Shown here one piece after another: positions 12,011 to 22,968 of a stretch of 64,000 bases of DNA (positions are counted from its first letter, which is position 1; every line of letters begins with the position of its first letter). Source of the DNA: Asterias rubens (lineage: Eukaryota > Echinodermata > Asteroidea > Forcipulatida > Asteriidae). The notes beneath the pieces were generated by a model. It saw nothing but the letters and a program-made list of their open reading frames with translations, searched no databases and was not told the origin of the DNA. The DNA is taken from positions 8,775,597-8,839,596 of the forward strand of contig NC_047070.1 of NCBI RefSeq assembly GCF_902459465.1, given 5' to 3'. The translations under genes and the position numbers were made by a program.

Positions 12011-12775
12011 CAGTTTCGTTGTTTTGCTGTTCTGCTATATCAACGATCCTGTCATATTAAGAGGTAATTTTATATTTTATTTTTTTCTTTCAAAATTGAG
12101 CATTTTGTTTTGTCAATGTAATCAAGTAAATTTTCCGGAAAAGAGGGTAGCCCTGCTTGCTATTAGTGGGAAGTAAACCTTTTGGAGAATGGTGTATTCG
12201 GGGAACTTCGTAAGATTCGGAGAGGTTCGTCTGCATTCGTGAGATAATTCGGAATAACCGCTTTTGTGAAATGATTTATCGAAAACATGAGCACCGATGC
12301 ATTTTAATAGGTAACTTCGGGGTTGATTTTTAGAGGCTTGAAAGAGCGTTATTTTTTAAATAGAAAACGATTGATGAAATGTCCATTTTTAGAATGGAAT
12401 GATCTACAAAAAATGATAATCAACCGCAGTAAAGTTTACAACGGCTCTTCATATTGGAAATTTCACTAGATGTTCCAACATGATGGACTACATTTAACAC
12501 TGTCCAAAGAAAATTGTCATTAATAACATTCTTGTCAAATCATCATTGCATAGAAATGAATCTAGATAACATATTACAAACATTACATCCACCAGGTTTC
12601 AAAAGAAAAACCTTTAATGGGAGCCGGTTAAATGTTAACGCATTGGACGCAAAGCTTTAAAATCTGCCCTTCTAGTTAAATAAACGGGGTACACAGTTTG
12701 TACAATATTGGCTATCCATTCTAATATTTTTTCACCGACATTAATATTCTTTGATGCAATGCATTGAATGTTGTT
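12011..12775. other. gene-free stretch, nothing recognised
   Basis: No recognisable repeat or coding sequence. Confidence 0.4.
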
Positions 12776-13162
12776 TTAAAGGCAGTGGACACTATTGGTA
12801 ATTGTCCAAGACTAGCCTTCACAGTTGGTGTATCTTAACATATGCATAACATAACAAACCTGTGAAAATTTGAGCTCAATCGGTCATCGAACTTGCGAGA
12901 TAATAATGAAAGGAAAAAAACACCCTTGTCACACTAAGTTGTATGCGTTTAGATGCTTGATTTTGAGACCTCAAGTTCTAAATCTGAGGTCTCGAAATCA
13001 AATTCGTGGAAATTTACTTCTTTCTCGAAAACTATGGCACTTCGTAGGGAGCCGTTTCTCACAATGTTTTATACCACTAACCTCTCCCATTACTCGTCAC
13101 CAAGAAAGGTTTTATGGCAATAATTATTTAGAGTAATTACTAATAGTGTCCATTACCTTTAA
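12776..13162. mobile_element. TTAA MITE, AGGCAGTGGACAC family, copy in reverse orientation
   Basis: Bounded by TTAA at both ends. Interior order is inverted relative to the copies at 1445 and 6602: it enters with GTCCAAGACTAGCCTTCAC and leaves with TAATTATTTAGAGTAATTAC. Confidence 0.85.
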
Positions 13163-13164
13163 TA

Positions 13165-13310
13165 CTGCCGTGTCCGAAGCTAGCAACTTTGGCTGCAGCT
13201 ACGGCTACGGCCGTTTGCTGTAATTAAGAGAGTGCCACTTTTGGGCGTTCCCGTCATAGCCGTTGCTGAAGCTATTCATTTGGACACGCCCTACCGGCTT
13301 CAGGAGTGCC
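13165..13310. mobile_element. hairpin element with GTGTCCGAAGC...GCTACGGCTACGG arms
   Basis: The left arm (CCGTGTCCGAAGCTAGC, GCAGCTACGGCTACGGCCG) is partly complementary to the right arm (CATAGCCGTTGCTGAAGC, TTTGGACACGCC). It lies between two TTAA MITEs. The boundaries are approximate. Confidence 0.45.
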
Positions 13311-13352
13311 GCGTCACTAATTGTCCACATAACGAGATCATCTATAGCCGAG

Positions 13353-13737
13353 TTAAAGACAATATACACTATTGGTTATTGTCAAAGACCAGTCTCCTCA
13401 CTTGGTGTATCTCAACATATGCATAAAATAACAAACCTATGAAAATTTGAGCTCGATTGGTCGTCGGAGTTGCGAGATAACTTTGAAAGAAAAAAACACC
13501 CTTGTCACACGAAGTTGTGTGCTTTCAGATGCTTGATTTCGAGACCTCAAATTCTACTTGAGGTCTCGAAATCAAATTCGTGGATAATTAGTGCTTTCTC
13601 GAAAACTACGTCACTTCAGAGGGAGCCGTTTCTCACAATGTTTTATATTACCAACCTCTCCCCATTACTCGTTACCAAGTGAGGTTTTTAGCTGATAATT
13701 ATTTTGAGTAATTACCAATAGTGTCCACTGCCTTTAA
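13353..13737. mobile_element. TTAA MITE, AGGCAGTGGACAC family, reverse orientation
   Basis: TTAA on both sides. The left terminus is somewhat decayed (AGACAATATACACTATTGG) and the right terminus, CCAATAGTGTCCACTGCCT, is intact. The internal GAGACCTCAAATTC / TTGAGGTCTCGAAATC hairpin is present. Confidence 0.8.
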
Positions 13738-13796
13738 CTATACTGAAACTATGATACCAACTCGTCCCGATATCTCGCAAAGACGACTTACATAAA

Positions 13797-14324
13797 CTGC
13801 AGCCGATTTCACAAAACGCTGGGATTAATCCCTTGATTCCCATCTCGAGTTAGGATGGGTTCAATGAATCCTAACGTTGGATATGGAACTTAACTCGTCC
13901 TAAGTCCTAAGATTATTCCTTAAAACCATTGGACACTTTCGGTAAACAGTATTGTCCAAGGCCCACACTTCGTGTATCACAACTTATATATAAAATAACA
14001 GACCTGTGGAAATTTAGGCTCAATCGGTCATCGGAGTCGGGAGAAAATAACGGGGAAACCCACCCTTGTATCCGCACGTTTCGCCGTGTCATGACATGTG
14101 TTTAAAATAAATCCGTAATTCTCGCTATCGAGAATTGATATTGTTTTACTGTTTTCTCAAAAAGTAAAGCATTTCATGGACAAATATTTCAAGAGAAGTC
14201 TTTCACCACTACCTTCTGTAAACCCTGTAAGTTATTTGTAAATCTGTGAACTTTTTTTTCTTTTCTGTACCGAAAGGGTCCAATGGCTTTAAGTTAGAAA
14301 TTGTTTGGTGAAATCGACGGCAGA
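13797..14324. mobile_element. GTCGATTTCAC-family MITE split by a nested TTAA element
   Basis: The left part is 13797-13919 (GCCGATTTCACAAAACGC, CCTAACGTTGG, CTTAACTCGTCCTAAG). The right part is 14293-14324, ending GGTGAAATCGACGGC. The break falls at a TTAA. Confidence 0.65.
13920..14292. mobile_element. TTAA MITE, CCATTGGACACTTTCGG family, copy 1 (nested)
   Basis: Starts TTAAAACCATTGGACACTT and ends GGGTCCAATGGCTTTAA. The interior has GAGAATTGATATTG next to CTCGCTATCGAGAATT, which form a small hairpin. Further copies are at 16965-17338 and 57615-57963. Confidence 0.8.
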
Positions 14325-14516
14325 GTCGGCTTCTTAGATGACGTTTAGGCGAATTAACTCTTTAGACAAGTCGAATTCTTATAATTAAATGGGTCGTCTT
14401 GGTGAGATTCAGTATCATGCCAACTCGACTTATTCCACAAAATAAGATGTCTTGGCGAGATATATTATCAAGACAAGTCAACTTTTTCCGTAACATAAAT
14501 CGATTGTGATCAAACA

Positions 14517-15542
14517 TTACATAGGATGGGCCGGGGCACGGCGTTGACCGTTTTGTATCTCCGTTTCCTGTGTACAGTTCCACACTTTACGGAAACTCTT
14601 TTTGAAGTTCCCGCTAAGGAATCCGTAGAGGAGTGGATTTGCACAGCTGTTAAGGTAACCCAAACACATCGTAAAGTCAAGTACGAGGCCATTAAACCAC
14701 TGTTGCCCAAGGCACGGTACAAACACCACTATAGTTCGCCATACATAAAACGGCCACCAACACATGAAGAAGGCGAGCACTACGAAAAACACTAGACGGT
14801 TTACCTTTCGTGATTTCTTCATCTTTCCCGTGCGGGTTCCTAATTTCTTGAGGCGCACCACAATGCTCGAATAGCACACGGAAATGATGACTAAAGGAAT
14901 AACAAGTCCCATCAAAGTCGTGTAAATCATGAACAGTTTCTGAGTTATGACGACGGCGTCTTTACCGAATACAGACTCGAAATTGAAATAACACAGTGGT
15001 GTACCGTTGTAAACGGTGTACCGTGTCACTATATTCATCGGGCTGGCAGCGGCAAGGGCTAGGAACCATACGCCGAAGTTCACGCAGATTGCCAGGCGAA
15101 GAGTCCGATACCCGCGGACCCTTCGAGCGTGGCATACGGCAACGTAGCGATCCATGCTCATGGCGGTCAGGCAAAACACGCTGGTAAACTGGTTGAGACC
15201 GTCAATTGCGAAGACCACATGGCACAGAACGGGGCCGAATATCCAATTGTTACCAGCCAGGGTAGCAATAGACAGAAACACAAGGGCGATCATAAACAGG
15301 TCATCGGCTATGGCCAGATTCAAGATGTACAAATTGGTGACGGTTTTCATTTTGGCGTAGCGTAGCACCACAAAGATGACCATGCTGTTGCCAATCAGAC
15401 CCGTTATGCAGACGATCAGAAGGAAAATTCCCGCCACCCAATCTCGAATTTGGGTCACCGACTTCGTAGTCTCCTCTTCTGTACAATTCTCCAAAGAACA
15501 ATTGGTGGAGAAACTATCCGAGGCTGTATCCATGCAATCCAT
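14517..15542 (-). CDS. somatostatin / allatostatin-C receptor-like class A GPCR (intronless)
   Basis: A seven-transmembrane neuropeptide receptor of 341 residues, predicted to sit in the plasma membrane and signal through G proteins. All landmark residues are present: N52 in GNSMV (TM1), D80 in NLAIADD (TM2), C107 and C184 for the TM3-ECL2 disulfide, D114 in IDGLNQFTS (TM3, the ligand-contacting Asp of somatostatin receptors), DRY at 131-133, W159 (TM4), P216 (TM5), CWWP at 261-264 (TM6) and NPLLY at 302-306 (TM7). NSCANPLLYGFLSGNFKKSF closely follows the somatostatin receptor signature. N-linked sites NCS and NCT lie in the short N-terminus, NGT in ECL2, and C323 could be palmitoylated. I chose the ATG at 15542 because the open frame further upstream begins with GTG; an ATG nine bases downstream is an alternative. 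The frame ends in TAA. The family call is strong. The exact ligand is not shown by the sequence. Confidence 0.93.
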   Translation of the reverse strand: MDCMDTASDSFSTNCSLENCTEEETTKSVTQIRDWVAGIFLLIVCITGLIGNSMVIFVVLRYAKMKTVTNLYILNLAIADDLFMIALVFLSIATLAGNNWIFGPVLCHVVFAIDGLNQFTSVFCLTAMSMDRYVAVCHARRVRGYRTLRLAICVNFGVWFLALAAASPMNIVTRYTVYNGTPLCYFNFESVFGKDAVVITQKLFMIYTTLMGLVIPLVIISVCYSSIVVRLKKLGTRTGKMKKSRKVNRLVFFVVLAFFMCWWPFYVWRTIVVFVPCLGQQWFNGLVLDFTMCLGYLNSCANPLLYGFLSGNFKKSFRKVWNCTQETEIQNGQRRAPAHPM

Positions 15543-16964
15543 TTTGCCAAAGGTACTCAACTTTCCTTTTAAAGTATGAATGCAAAATAGTGTTTGAGAT
15601 TCCAAACTTCCTTGATGACTCACCACACTTTTAACTCTTCATAATCAAAGTTTCTGTTCTTAACGTAAGTCGTCTTCTGTGCATTTTGAGACAGACCGTT
15701 TCCAGTGAGTTGGTAAAGAGCAAAACAACTGAACAGTCGTATTTGATCGAGCAGGAAATCATATAAACGTGTGAACGAAAACAGTTAGAACAGAGACATA
15801 TTTCTTGGTGAATAAAGGCGGCAACTCTCCTCTCTCCGCATGCTGAGTGCACTCGACAAGATGTTTACAAAAAACACATAGCAGCATGGTAGTACGATTC
15901 TGCACTTGACAGCGATGGATCCATGCACATATTGTGGCACGTCGATATCGACAGTTGATCCTAGAATCCAGGTTAATTTGAGAAATTGCGGAGCCGGAAC
16001 GTGCCAAAAACGGAACCCCCTCTTGCCGCCCGCGACCGTGTCTGAGTCGCCCGTCTCGCTAGCTGGCTAGGTTCCGAATGACGGCCGTAGTTGGCCTACT
16101 GCTTTTATGGACACGCGTGTGTGAGGGAACCATTGACAACATGGCATGTCATCGGTTACGTGTGTTCTGCTGGTGACTTTCACTGATCAATATTCATTAG
16201 AGCGTCGTGCAGTCACTCTCCCGTCTAGGAACATATCACTATCAGTGAACGTAGTCACCATGTACGTGGTAAATACACGAAATGGAAATATCGATACTAG
16301 ATGACGAGTTCATTGTGAATCAACAAATTTATTCAGCTACTTAGTAAAAACTGGAAATCCCCAATCCTGCTGTTTACTGGTAGAACACTCTAAACATCTT
16401 CTTTATTTCTCTTATATCATCTACTGAATCCTTCAAAGCCATGTTGTTCTTATATACGTTACTATATTTTGGTGTTTATTCTCCGACGTTTTTGTACAGT
16501 GATTTGAAACTTTTGCAAAGGGCACTCTATCAATGTTTGTATTATTATTTGTGATATTCGTTATAGCATATTGTAAATGTAGATTGATTTCTTTGTCAAT
16601 TTAGACTGGGTTGAACAAAAGCAATTGCCGACTCGTTGAAGGCACGCGGAACACCTCCCCTCACAAAATAAGAAGAAGAACATGCCAAAAAGAAGGTTCA
16701 TGGGCAGAGATAATATCCTTTGGCCCTCGTTTGTTTCTGATCATATGAGTTACTTACTAGCCGATTATGCCTAGAGCCTACAGTGGAATATTCTGCTTTT
16801 CTACACCGAACCGCCTATGGTGTTTGGCCTCGTTAGAGCTTTCCATTGGAAACACAAGACCTAGAAAATATCAACGGAATATTAGCCCAGAAACTCAGAC
16901 AGCAACAGTTAAGTGGTGGAACTCGTTGCAGCAATGGTTAAGTGTTTACCAGTCACTCGCCAGT
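15543..16964. other. 5' flank of the GPCR; otherwise unrecognised
   Basis: On the minus strand this is upstream of the receptor. A GC-richer patch at about 15975-16090, with several CG dinucleotides, could hold the promoter or a 5' UTR exon, but no TATA box or clear initiator is visible. No repeats recognised. Confidence 0.35.
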
Positions 16965-17338
16965 TTAAAGCCATTGGACACTTTCGGTAAACATTATTGT
17001 CCAAGGCCCCACACTTCGTGTATCACAACTTCTATATCAAATAACAAACCTGTGAAAATTTAGGCTCAATCGGTCATCGGAGTCGGGAGAAAATAACAGG
17101 GAAAACCCACCCTTGTTTCCGCACGTTTAGCCGTGTCATGATATGAGTTTAAAATAAATCCGTAATTCTCGACAACGAGAATTGATAATTGTTCTAATGT
17201 TTTCTCGAAAAGTAAAGCATTTCATGGAATAATATTTCAAGATAAGTCTTTCACCATTACCTTCTGTAAACCCTCTAAGTTATTTGTAAATCCGTGAACT
17301 TTTGTTTTGTCTGTGCCGAAAGTGTATAATGGCTTTAA
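16965..17338. mobile_element. TTAA MITE, CCATTGGACACTTTCGG family, copy 2
   Basis: TTAA on both sides. The termini are AGCCATTGGACACTTTCGG and CCGAAAGTGTATAATGGCT. The sequence is collinear with the nested copy at 13920. Confidence 0.82.
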
Positions 17339-17618
17339 TGTGCCCTGCCCACGGGCTCGGTTACATTATTACCTGCTTAATTGTGTGGCTGTAGCCAGAC
17401 CGCTTCTCTCGTCTGTTTTATACCGTTCCCAGAGGCTCTTTGAAATTGACACACATTTGCCATAATTACACCATTCATTTCAAATGATAGATTGTGCCAG
17501 ACCCTGAATCTGACTTCTGTAGTGAGTTATAAATCGTGTTCGTATTAATTGATACCGCCTATCGATCCACATCTAATTGGTGGCCGTTATGTTGACGCCC
17601 TGGTTTGTCGTCAGTCCC
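17339..17618. other. gene-free stretch, nothing recognised
   Basis: No repeat or coding signal recognised. Confidence 0.35.
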
Positions 17619-17773
17619 ATAGACCTTTTCGCAAATACCATTGCGCAAGCGCAAACTGTCGAATGAGGTGCATGCTGGTCTAGCTAGTGATCAAATTTGA
17701 TAGCTAGCTCGACCAGCATGTACCTCATTCCACGTATATTGTGCGCGTACAGAGTATTTGCGATAAGGTCTAT
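17619..17773. mobile_element. palindromic MITE with ATAGACCTTTTCGCAAATAC arms
   Basis: The left arm (ATAGACCTTTTCGCAAATAC, GAATGAGGTGCATGCTGGTC) and right arm (GACCAGCATGTACCTCATTC, GTATTTGCGATAAGGTCTAT) are inverse copies around a TAGCTAG-rich loop. The 155-bp hairpin has no coding capacity. Confidence 0.75.
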
Positions 17774-18165
17774 ACACATGGTCCATAGCGCCCTCTTATG
17801 ATATTATTCGAAATACAATATTTGGTATTATTCGATATTTGGTAAATCATCAAAATATCTGAAAATCTATTGATTTTAACATTTAAACCAGTTGGCCTAC
17901 CATTCCCCAAAGAACCATTCCTGTCTGAAATACTGGTGTAGTCGATGAAATACTAGTTTTGTTCAAATCCTCTCTGTTACCTAATGACGCGGAACATTCT
18001 TTGGGTAATTAATAGATCTCTCATTGTGAACTAATAATAGTGGTGACGCCATCGTTGTGTCAGATAAGACAATAGCCATGTTGCTATTCTTCTGTAATCA
18101 GTGATTCTCTCTCTTTTAGTTGTTCATAGTCTCTACAATGCTAATTTGAAAGTGATGTTTATTGG

Positions 18166-18488
18166 GGTGTCGTGGGAGCGGATAAAACTAAAAGCATTGG
18201 ACTCAACTTCTGGTGGTTTTAGTCCTCGGGATTTGGGTTCAAGTCCCGGGACTGTCATGAGCAAGAAAATGGGTACCTGTGAGGGCCGGCAGAGATGGTT
18301 TTGTGAATGATTAGCTTGGAGTGCGGTAACTCGCATCACCGGTTGTATAATCCCCACGGAGCAGAGATGGTTAAAGAAAGAAAATAGATGACCCAAAGAC
18401 CTTGAGTAATAAAGTCAGAAGCGCTTTAATACGCCCTTCGGGCTGTGATAAAGCACTTTATAAAAATCTACATGTATTAATATTGTTT
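18166..18488 (+). mobile_element. tRNA-derived SINE, complete-looking
   Basis: The tRNA-like head, 18168-18257, has a degenerate A box (GTGGGAGCGGATAAAACTA) and a B box (GGTTCAAGTCCCG). A unique body follows, then a 3' end of the kind CGCTTTAATACGCCC...GATAAAGCACTTTATAAA. That tail also occurs alone at 38262 and 47586. Not a functional tRNA gene, because the head does not fold as an intact cloverleaf. Confidence 0.7.
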
Positions 18489-18599
18489 TCAAATCTGCTT
18501 TATGGTGGAAGAATGTATATTATGATTAATGCCCAATGGTGTTTCTCCGAAAGTCCAATCCATTATTTGATTACCAAAATGTTTGGTATCATTACACCA

Positions 18600-18850
18600 G
18601 GGCCCAACATGGCTCTGCTTAGCGCCGAATTCTGCGCTTACGATCACGATTCCCCGCTTACACCTTACGTGCAAGCGCCGAATTTCTGCGCTATAGCCTT
18701 GTAAGCGTAGAATGCCTAGTAACGTGTGGAGCACACATGCGCAGAAATTCGCCGCTAACCCATGAAATACGCTTGCCATAAGCACATAATTCCCTGCTTC
18801 CGTAAGCGCCGATTATCTGCTTACGGTAAGCAGAGCCATGAAATTGGGCC
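18600..18850. mobile_element. MITE, GGGCCCAACATGGCTCTGC / GCGCTTACGGTAAGCAG family, best copy
   Basis: The left end is GGGCCCAACATGGCTCTGC and the right end is GCAGAGCCATGAAATTGGGCC, its inverse. The interior has many GTAAGCG / CGCTTAC half-sites and AATTCTGCGC segments that pair. About 250 bp, no coding capacity. Confidence 0.72.
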
Positions 18851-20126
18851 ATGATTGCTTTTACATACATTGTAATCCAACACAGGCCTAAAGCAGACAC
18901 AAATTATTCTCACTCATTTTGATGCGTTGGGGCAGACAACTAATTAAGTCATTACTCTACATACAATGGTGAATGTCCTGTGGGAAATCAATTTAATTGT
19001 GCGTTTTCTATAACATATGCGTTTATTTATACACTGGCAACATCATTAGGGGATAAATTTGCACCTGCATTGTGTATTGCGCGTCATTATACTATTCCCC
19101 TCGAAATTTATCTATCGCTGATGGCCAATTACAGTGTGTACATCTGTCCTTGTATCGAGGTGATGACACAAAAGAAAATTCACTTTAGAAATGATTACCT
19201 TTAAAATCCAGATGGGCTTTGCGAGGCTTCTGAATAATCCCATAGCCAGTGAATTTCGAAGCAATTTACGTTGAGCTTAATGCTATTGTCTTCGGCCCTG
19301 TGTGACGGATGAGCACCTATACAATGTATAGACCTTTTATCATGCCGCCTACATTTGGGTATGTTCCTCGTATCGGATAACAAAAATGAATGTTAATAAT
19401 GCTTTTGCAATTAGAACCAGACTATTTTGTTATTCAAGCCTCGGTTTGGTTGCGTTTGTATCAATGGGAAAAAATAAAAATGGCTGCTTCGTGATTAACG
19501 TCTATAAGCACGCACCTTCTATAAGAATAATACTAAAAATATGTGTGGAAAAAACATTATGCGCCAGTTTGGGATGAACTCCCGTATGTTGCATGAAAGT
19601 GATTTAGTTTCAATTGGTACTGAAGTTCAATATGATCCTCTCGTTTTGTGACTCATTTCATTCATTCATTTATTATTCTTCATTATGATATGAAAACATG
19701 AAATCACTATCTCAAGAACTTGAAGAAATATTATGTCAGATCAGGCTTAAACACAAACGAGGAAAATTCATGTGTTCTGTTCCGTTTTGGCGTTGTTTTG
19801 GGGTTTTCTTTCTCAAGCTTCGTTTTCTTTTCCTCAAGATAATTAGGTCTCAACAAACACAATTACAAAGTTTCCTCGAGTTGATGTTTCGTTCCCTGGA
19901 ATTTAAAAACTTGTCTTTTTGGTGGGGGCTACGGTTTGCCTTTACCCAAACAATCATAAAATAATGAAAGGGTGCATTATTTTAACCATAAAATAAAACT
20001 AGACATTATTACCTGTCACGCATGTCTCGTCTTCGTTCGAAAACAAATTCTGAAAAGGGGGGAGGGGGTGGGTCCGGTGTTTTTTAATTTGACGGATTGA
20101 GCGCGGTAGCCCTTGTACGATTCGAC
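18851..20126. other. gene-free stretch, nothing recognised
   Basis: A short plus-strand open frame at 19698-19964 starts MKSLSQELEEILCQ, but its later part is hydrophobic low-complexity sequence. It has no splice or polyadenylation support and I do not call it a gene. Confidence 0.35.
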
Positions 20127-20363
20127 CTATAAGTCAACTCTGAAATTGAATAGCTTTCTGCCTTGACACTCGCAAAAACAGGTGGGTCTTCGCATACAAT
20201 CTGAACCGAGATGGATCTGGCTGCTTTTCAAGACATGCTCCAACTGCACTCCGTACATTTCCTGAATGTCAATTGCTCCGTTTTCGACAGGAATTTGCTC
20301 TAATTGAAATTCGTCCGCCATCAATCGAATGCTTTCTCCTCGGTCGAGGTTGGACAGCTGCAT
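20127..20363 (-). CDS. orphan open reading frame, possible first coding exon
   Basis: A 78-codon frame from ATG to stop, with a second in-frame ATG 15 codons on (MADEFQLEQIPVENG). The segment after that Met is acidic and amphipathic, and its codon choice looks more coding-like than the neighbouring AT-rich DNA. A cysteine-rich end follows (CMRRPTCFCECQG). I recognise no family and see no strong donor site inside it. It may be a small exon whose partners I cannot locate, a decayed gene fragment or chance. Confidence 0.25.
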   Translation of the reverse strand: MQLSNLDRGESIRLMADEFQLEQIPVENGAIDIQEMYGVQLEHVLKSSQIHLGSDCMRRPTCFCECQGRKLFNFRVDL

Positions 20364-21459
20364 GCATTATGTATCCCTCCATTATACATCATTATCAAAG
20401 GATATAGGCAATCTTGTGGAAAATTTATGTGAGGGTCTAAATTTGCCTTAGTCTTTTACAAATTCAACGAATAACACTAATAACCTCATTATAAGAGACC
20501 ATTATGGTGGATTACATGCTAATTGTATTCGATAATTGTTATCAGTTATTTATGGTACTAGAATAAGCAATTTTAGACGAATCGGCCCCGTTTTAAGTGT
20601 CTGTTTTATGAATAAAATCCTATACAGAAAGGACAATATTAACGGTTAATGGAAGTCACCACTGACCTCTTTCATTTTACGGTTTTCTAACGAACGTAAC
20701 ACAATCGTGTCCAGAATGGAGAATCAGGTCTGCCCTAAATGGATAGAATATGGGTTGTTTCTCTTTCAAGTGAACACGTTTAGAGGTTATGCGTCGTCAG
20801 AAGGGAGTAGGTTTTTGATTTTTTTTGTAAAGAATTGCAACGAAACTTAGCGCGAAGGGGGAGGTTACCCCCCCAAAAAAACACATCCCTGTGCCCCCCC
20901 CCCCCCCCCAGTAGTGCTTTTGGCAGCTTATACAGGTCAAAATAACAATAATTGGTTTTCCTCGTCTGACCGACAGTCATGGCGTGTGTTTTTTCTAATA
21001 ATTTTCATTACAAGTCGCAAAAAGATTGGTCGAAATATGATTAAAATTAATGACACTGCTTTGTTGGGACAGGGACCTTCTGCAGAGTGCACTACTTGAA
21101 CTATGCATGATGTTCGCTCCTCCAAGCTAGCTCCACGAAGCACATGTATAAATTCAAGATGTTTGAACTGGGTGTTCCATTGGCTTAATAAACACTCCAC
21201 TTTGTTCATGTGACGCATGTGGGCCCAACGAAATAAGAACACGACCAGATATCAATGTTTTGAGGCTTTTGTCTCCTTTTGGGAATGTGAGTATAGGTCA
21301 CGAGATTTGATGTTTTTTTCTTGATCCCGACTTTAAGCTCTTTTCACAGCTCTTTTCCCTTGGAACACTGCCCTCTGGAGGCCCGGAACCTTTTCATCCC
21401 ACGGTTTATAACCCGGCGTTTTTTCACACTGCCTCCCTATTCAACGGGGTTCTGGGTGC
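20364..21459. other. gene-free stretch with a C16 homopolymer
   Basis: Unrecognised sequence. An uninterrupted run of 16 C lies at 20894-20909. Confidence 0.4.
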
Positions 21460-21720
21460 ACGTTTCACGAAACCATCGGGTTACCACTTACCCCTTCTCC
21501 GGAGCAGGGGTTGCTGTTCCCCTGTTTTCGGGGCAGACCGGGGGTATACCGGGGGAAAGGCCGGTGTGGCAGGAGATTCTGTCCCCCATCATGGTAAACT
21601 GTGTCCACAAAAACTTCTTGTGATAGCGCCCTCTTTTGAATCATCCTCCTTAAGCCCATGGTAATTTTTCATACGGGGACAGATTCTCCGGCGAACAGAA
21701 TTCCCTGGGACGACGTTATT
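21460..21720. mobile_element. relic of an element shared with 26206-26408
   Basis: Shares GTGTGGCAGGAGATTCTG, TGATAGCGCCCTCTTTTGAATC and a GGGGACAGA...CAGAATTCCCTG segment with the relic at 26206. The left part has small inverted pieces (GGTTGCTGTTCCCC, CCCCTGTTTTCGGGG). Boundaries are approximate. Confidence 0.45.
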
Positions 21721-21779
21721 TCCCTGGTACACCCATGGGAAATAGTGTAGTGAGAAAAAGCTTTAGAGGACTTGACACT

Positions 21780-21931
21780 GGGTGCGTTCGTTTAGCTTCC
21801 CTGAGTCGACCCTGGTGTGTGGTGGGTTTTTTCCAGGACGAACGTGGGTAATTATCCGCACACGTTCGTCCTGGGGGGGAAAAAAACGCAACACACCGGG
21901 GTCGACCCAGGGAAGCTAAACGAACGCACCC
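21780..21931. mobile_element. hairpin MITE, GGGTGCGTTCGTTTAGC family, short form, copy 2
   Basis: Same arms and central GACGAACGTGGGTAATTATC as 3916-4065, with a few substitutions and a run of G in the right arm. The ends are GGGTGCGTTCGTTTAGCTTC and GAAGCTAAACGAACGCACC. Confidence 0.8.
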
Positions 21932-22786
21932 ACTAACAGGTGCGGTTTGCTTCCTCAAACAATAATTCTGTCGGTGTCTGTCGAAAACAACAGCGTCGAT
22001 AACGATGCAATCTTCCTATAAAAAAAAACCTACCTTGTTAATTTGCAACTTTATACCGTAAGATAAAGCAATCAAGGGATAGATTGGAGCCCAGAGAGTA
22101 GCAGTTTGAGCTGATGGGACGTTGAAATTTACGGCGACTGCCCGATGTCTGGGTTGACCGGCGCTGATTAGAAGATCGGCCATGAGGTTGTCGGCCCGGC
22201 TTTCGTCTCAACGCAAGTGATGCGGATAAACTTATTAATTGCTGTATCGAAACAAGAACAGGAGTGCATACCATAGAGTTATATGCCTGTGACTTTTTTT
22301 TCACAGAACTTGGGAAAGTACGGAGTATACAGTGCTTACACACATCGGTGTATAAGGGTAAAACCAACATGAATATTCATTAACCCCGATGCAAACTTAA
22401 CATCAATGGTGATTTTAGCAAAATAATTATGGAGTTCAGCAAAAGATAATCGTGAATAAAATTGAGTGCGTTTAGGAAAAACATGAAACAAATCATTGGA
22501 AAGAAATATAAAACTATATGAAATGCAACCGACAATAAATGCAATTTTATGACCGAATTTAGAAAGAGTGATTTGAATCAATTTACCAAGAGCAGTTGAA
22601 TTGTGGGGTAAGTGACCCGTATAAAGCCGCTTAGTACATGTATATCGATAATTGCTATACAGCTATCATGGAGTACACTCAGCATTTCTTTGCAGACCTT
22701 TTCACTGATTGGATTGGCCCAATCTTTTACCGAGCCACAGCTGTGACTCCCCCGGGAGCTCCTATTTGGTCCTCAGGAGTGACTCT
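21932..22786. other. gene-free stretch, nothing recognised
   Basis: No coding signal or repeat family recognised. Confidence 0.35.
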
Positions 22787-22968
22787 ACCGTATAGCCCTT
22801 TTCGGAACCACGGCTTTGGCCTTGGATTCGGCTTCAGGCACAGTTCTCTCGTCTGAAGCCCTGAGCGCGCACGCAAAGCATGCACAATTTTTAACAAAAC
22901 AACCGCGGGGCCAAGCTAGCCTTGCCGAATCCAAAGCCGAAGTCGTGGTTTCGAAAAGGGCCTACGGA
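22787..22968. mobile_element. palindromic MITE with CCGTATAGCCCTTTTCGGAA arms
   Basis: The left arm (GCCCTTTTCGGAACCACGGC, TTGGATTCGGCTTC) is mirrored by the right arm (GCCGAATCCAAAGCCG, GTGGTTTCGAAAAGGGC). 182 bp, non-coding. Confidence 0.7.

Noticed and set aside
12870-13682. Recurrent open frames with MRDN[NF]ERKKHPCHTKLCAFR-like peptides
   Set aside because: The same peptide recurs in every copy of the AGGCAGTGGACAC MITE in either orientation. It is translated repeat sequence, not a gene.
14526-15579. Several plus- and minus-strand open frames overlapping the GPCR
   Set aside because: They are shadows of the receptor coding sequence in other frames and show no features of their own.
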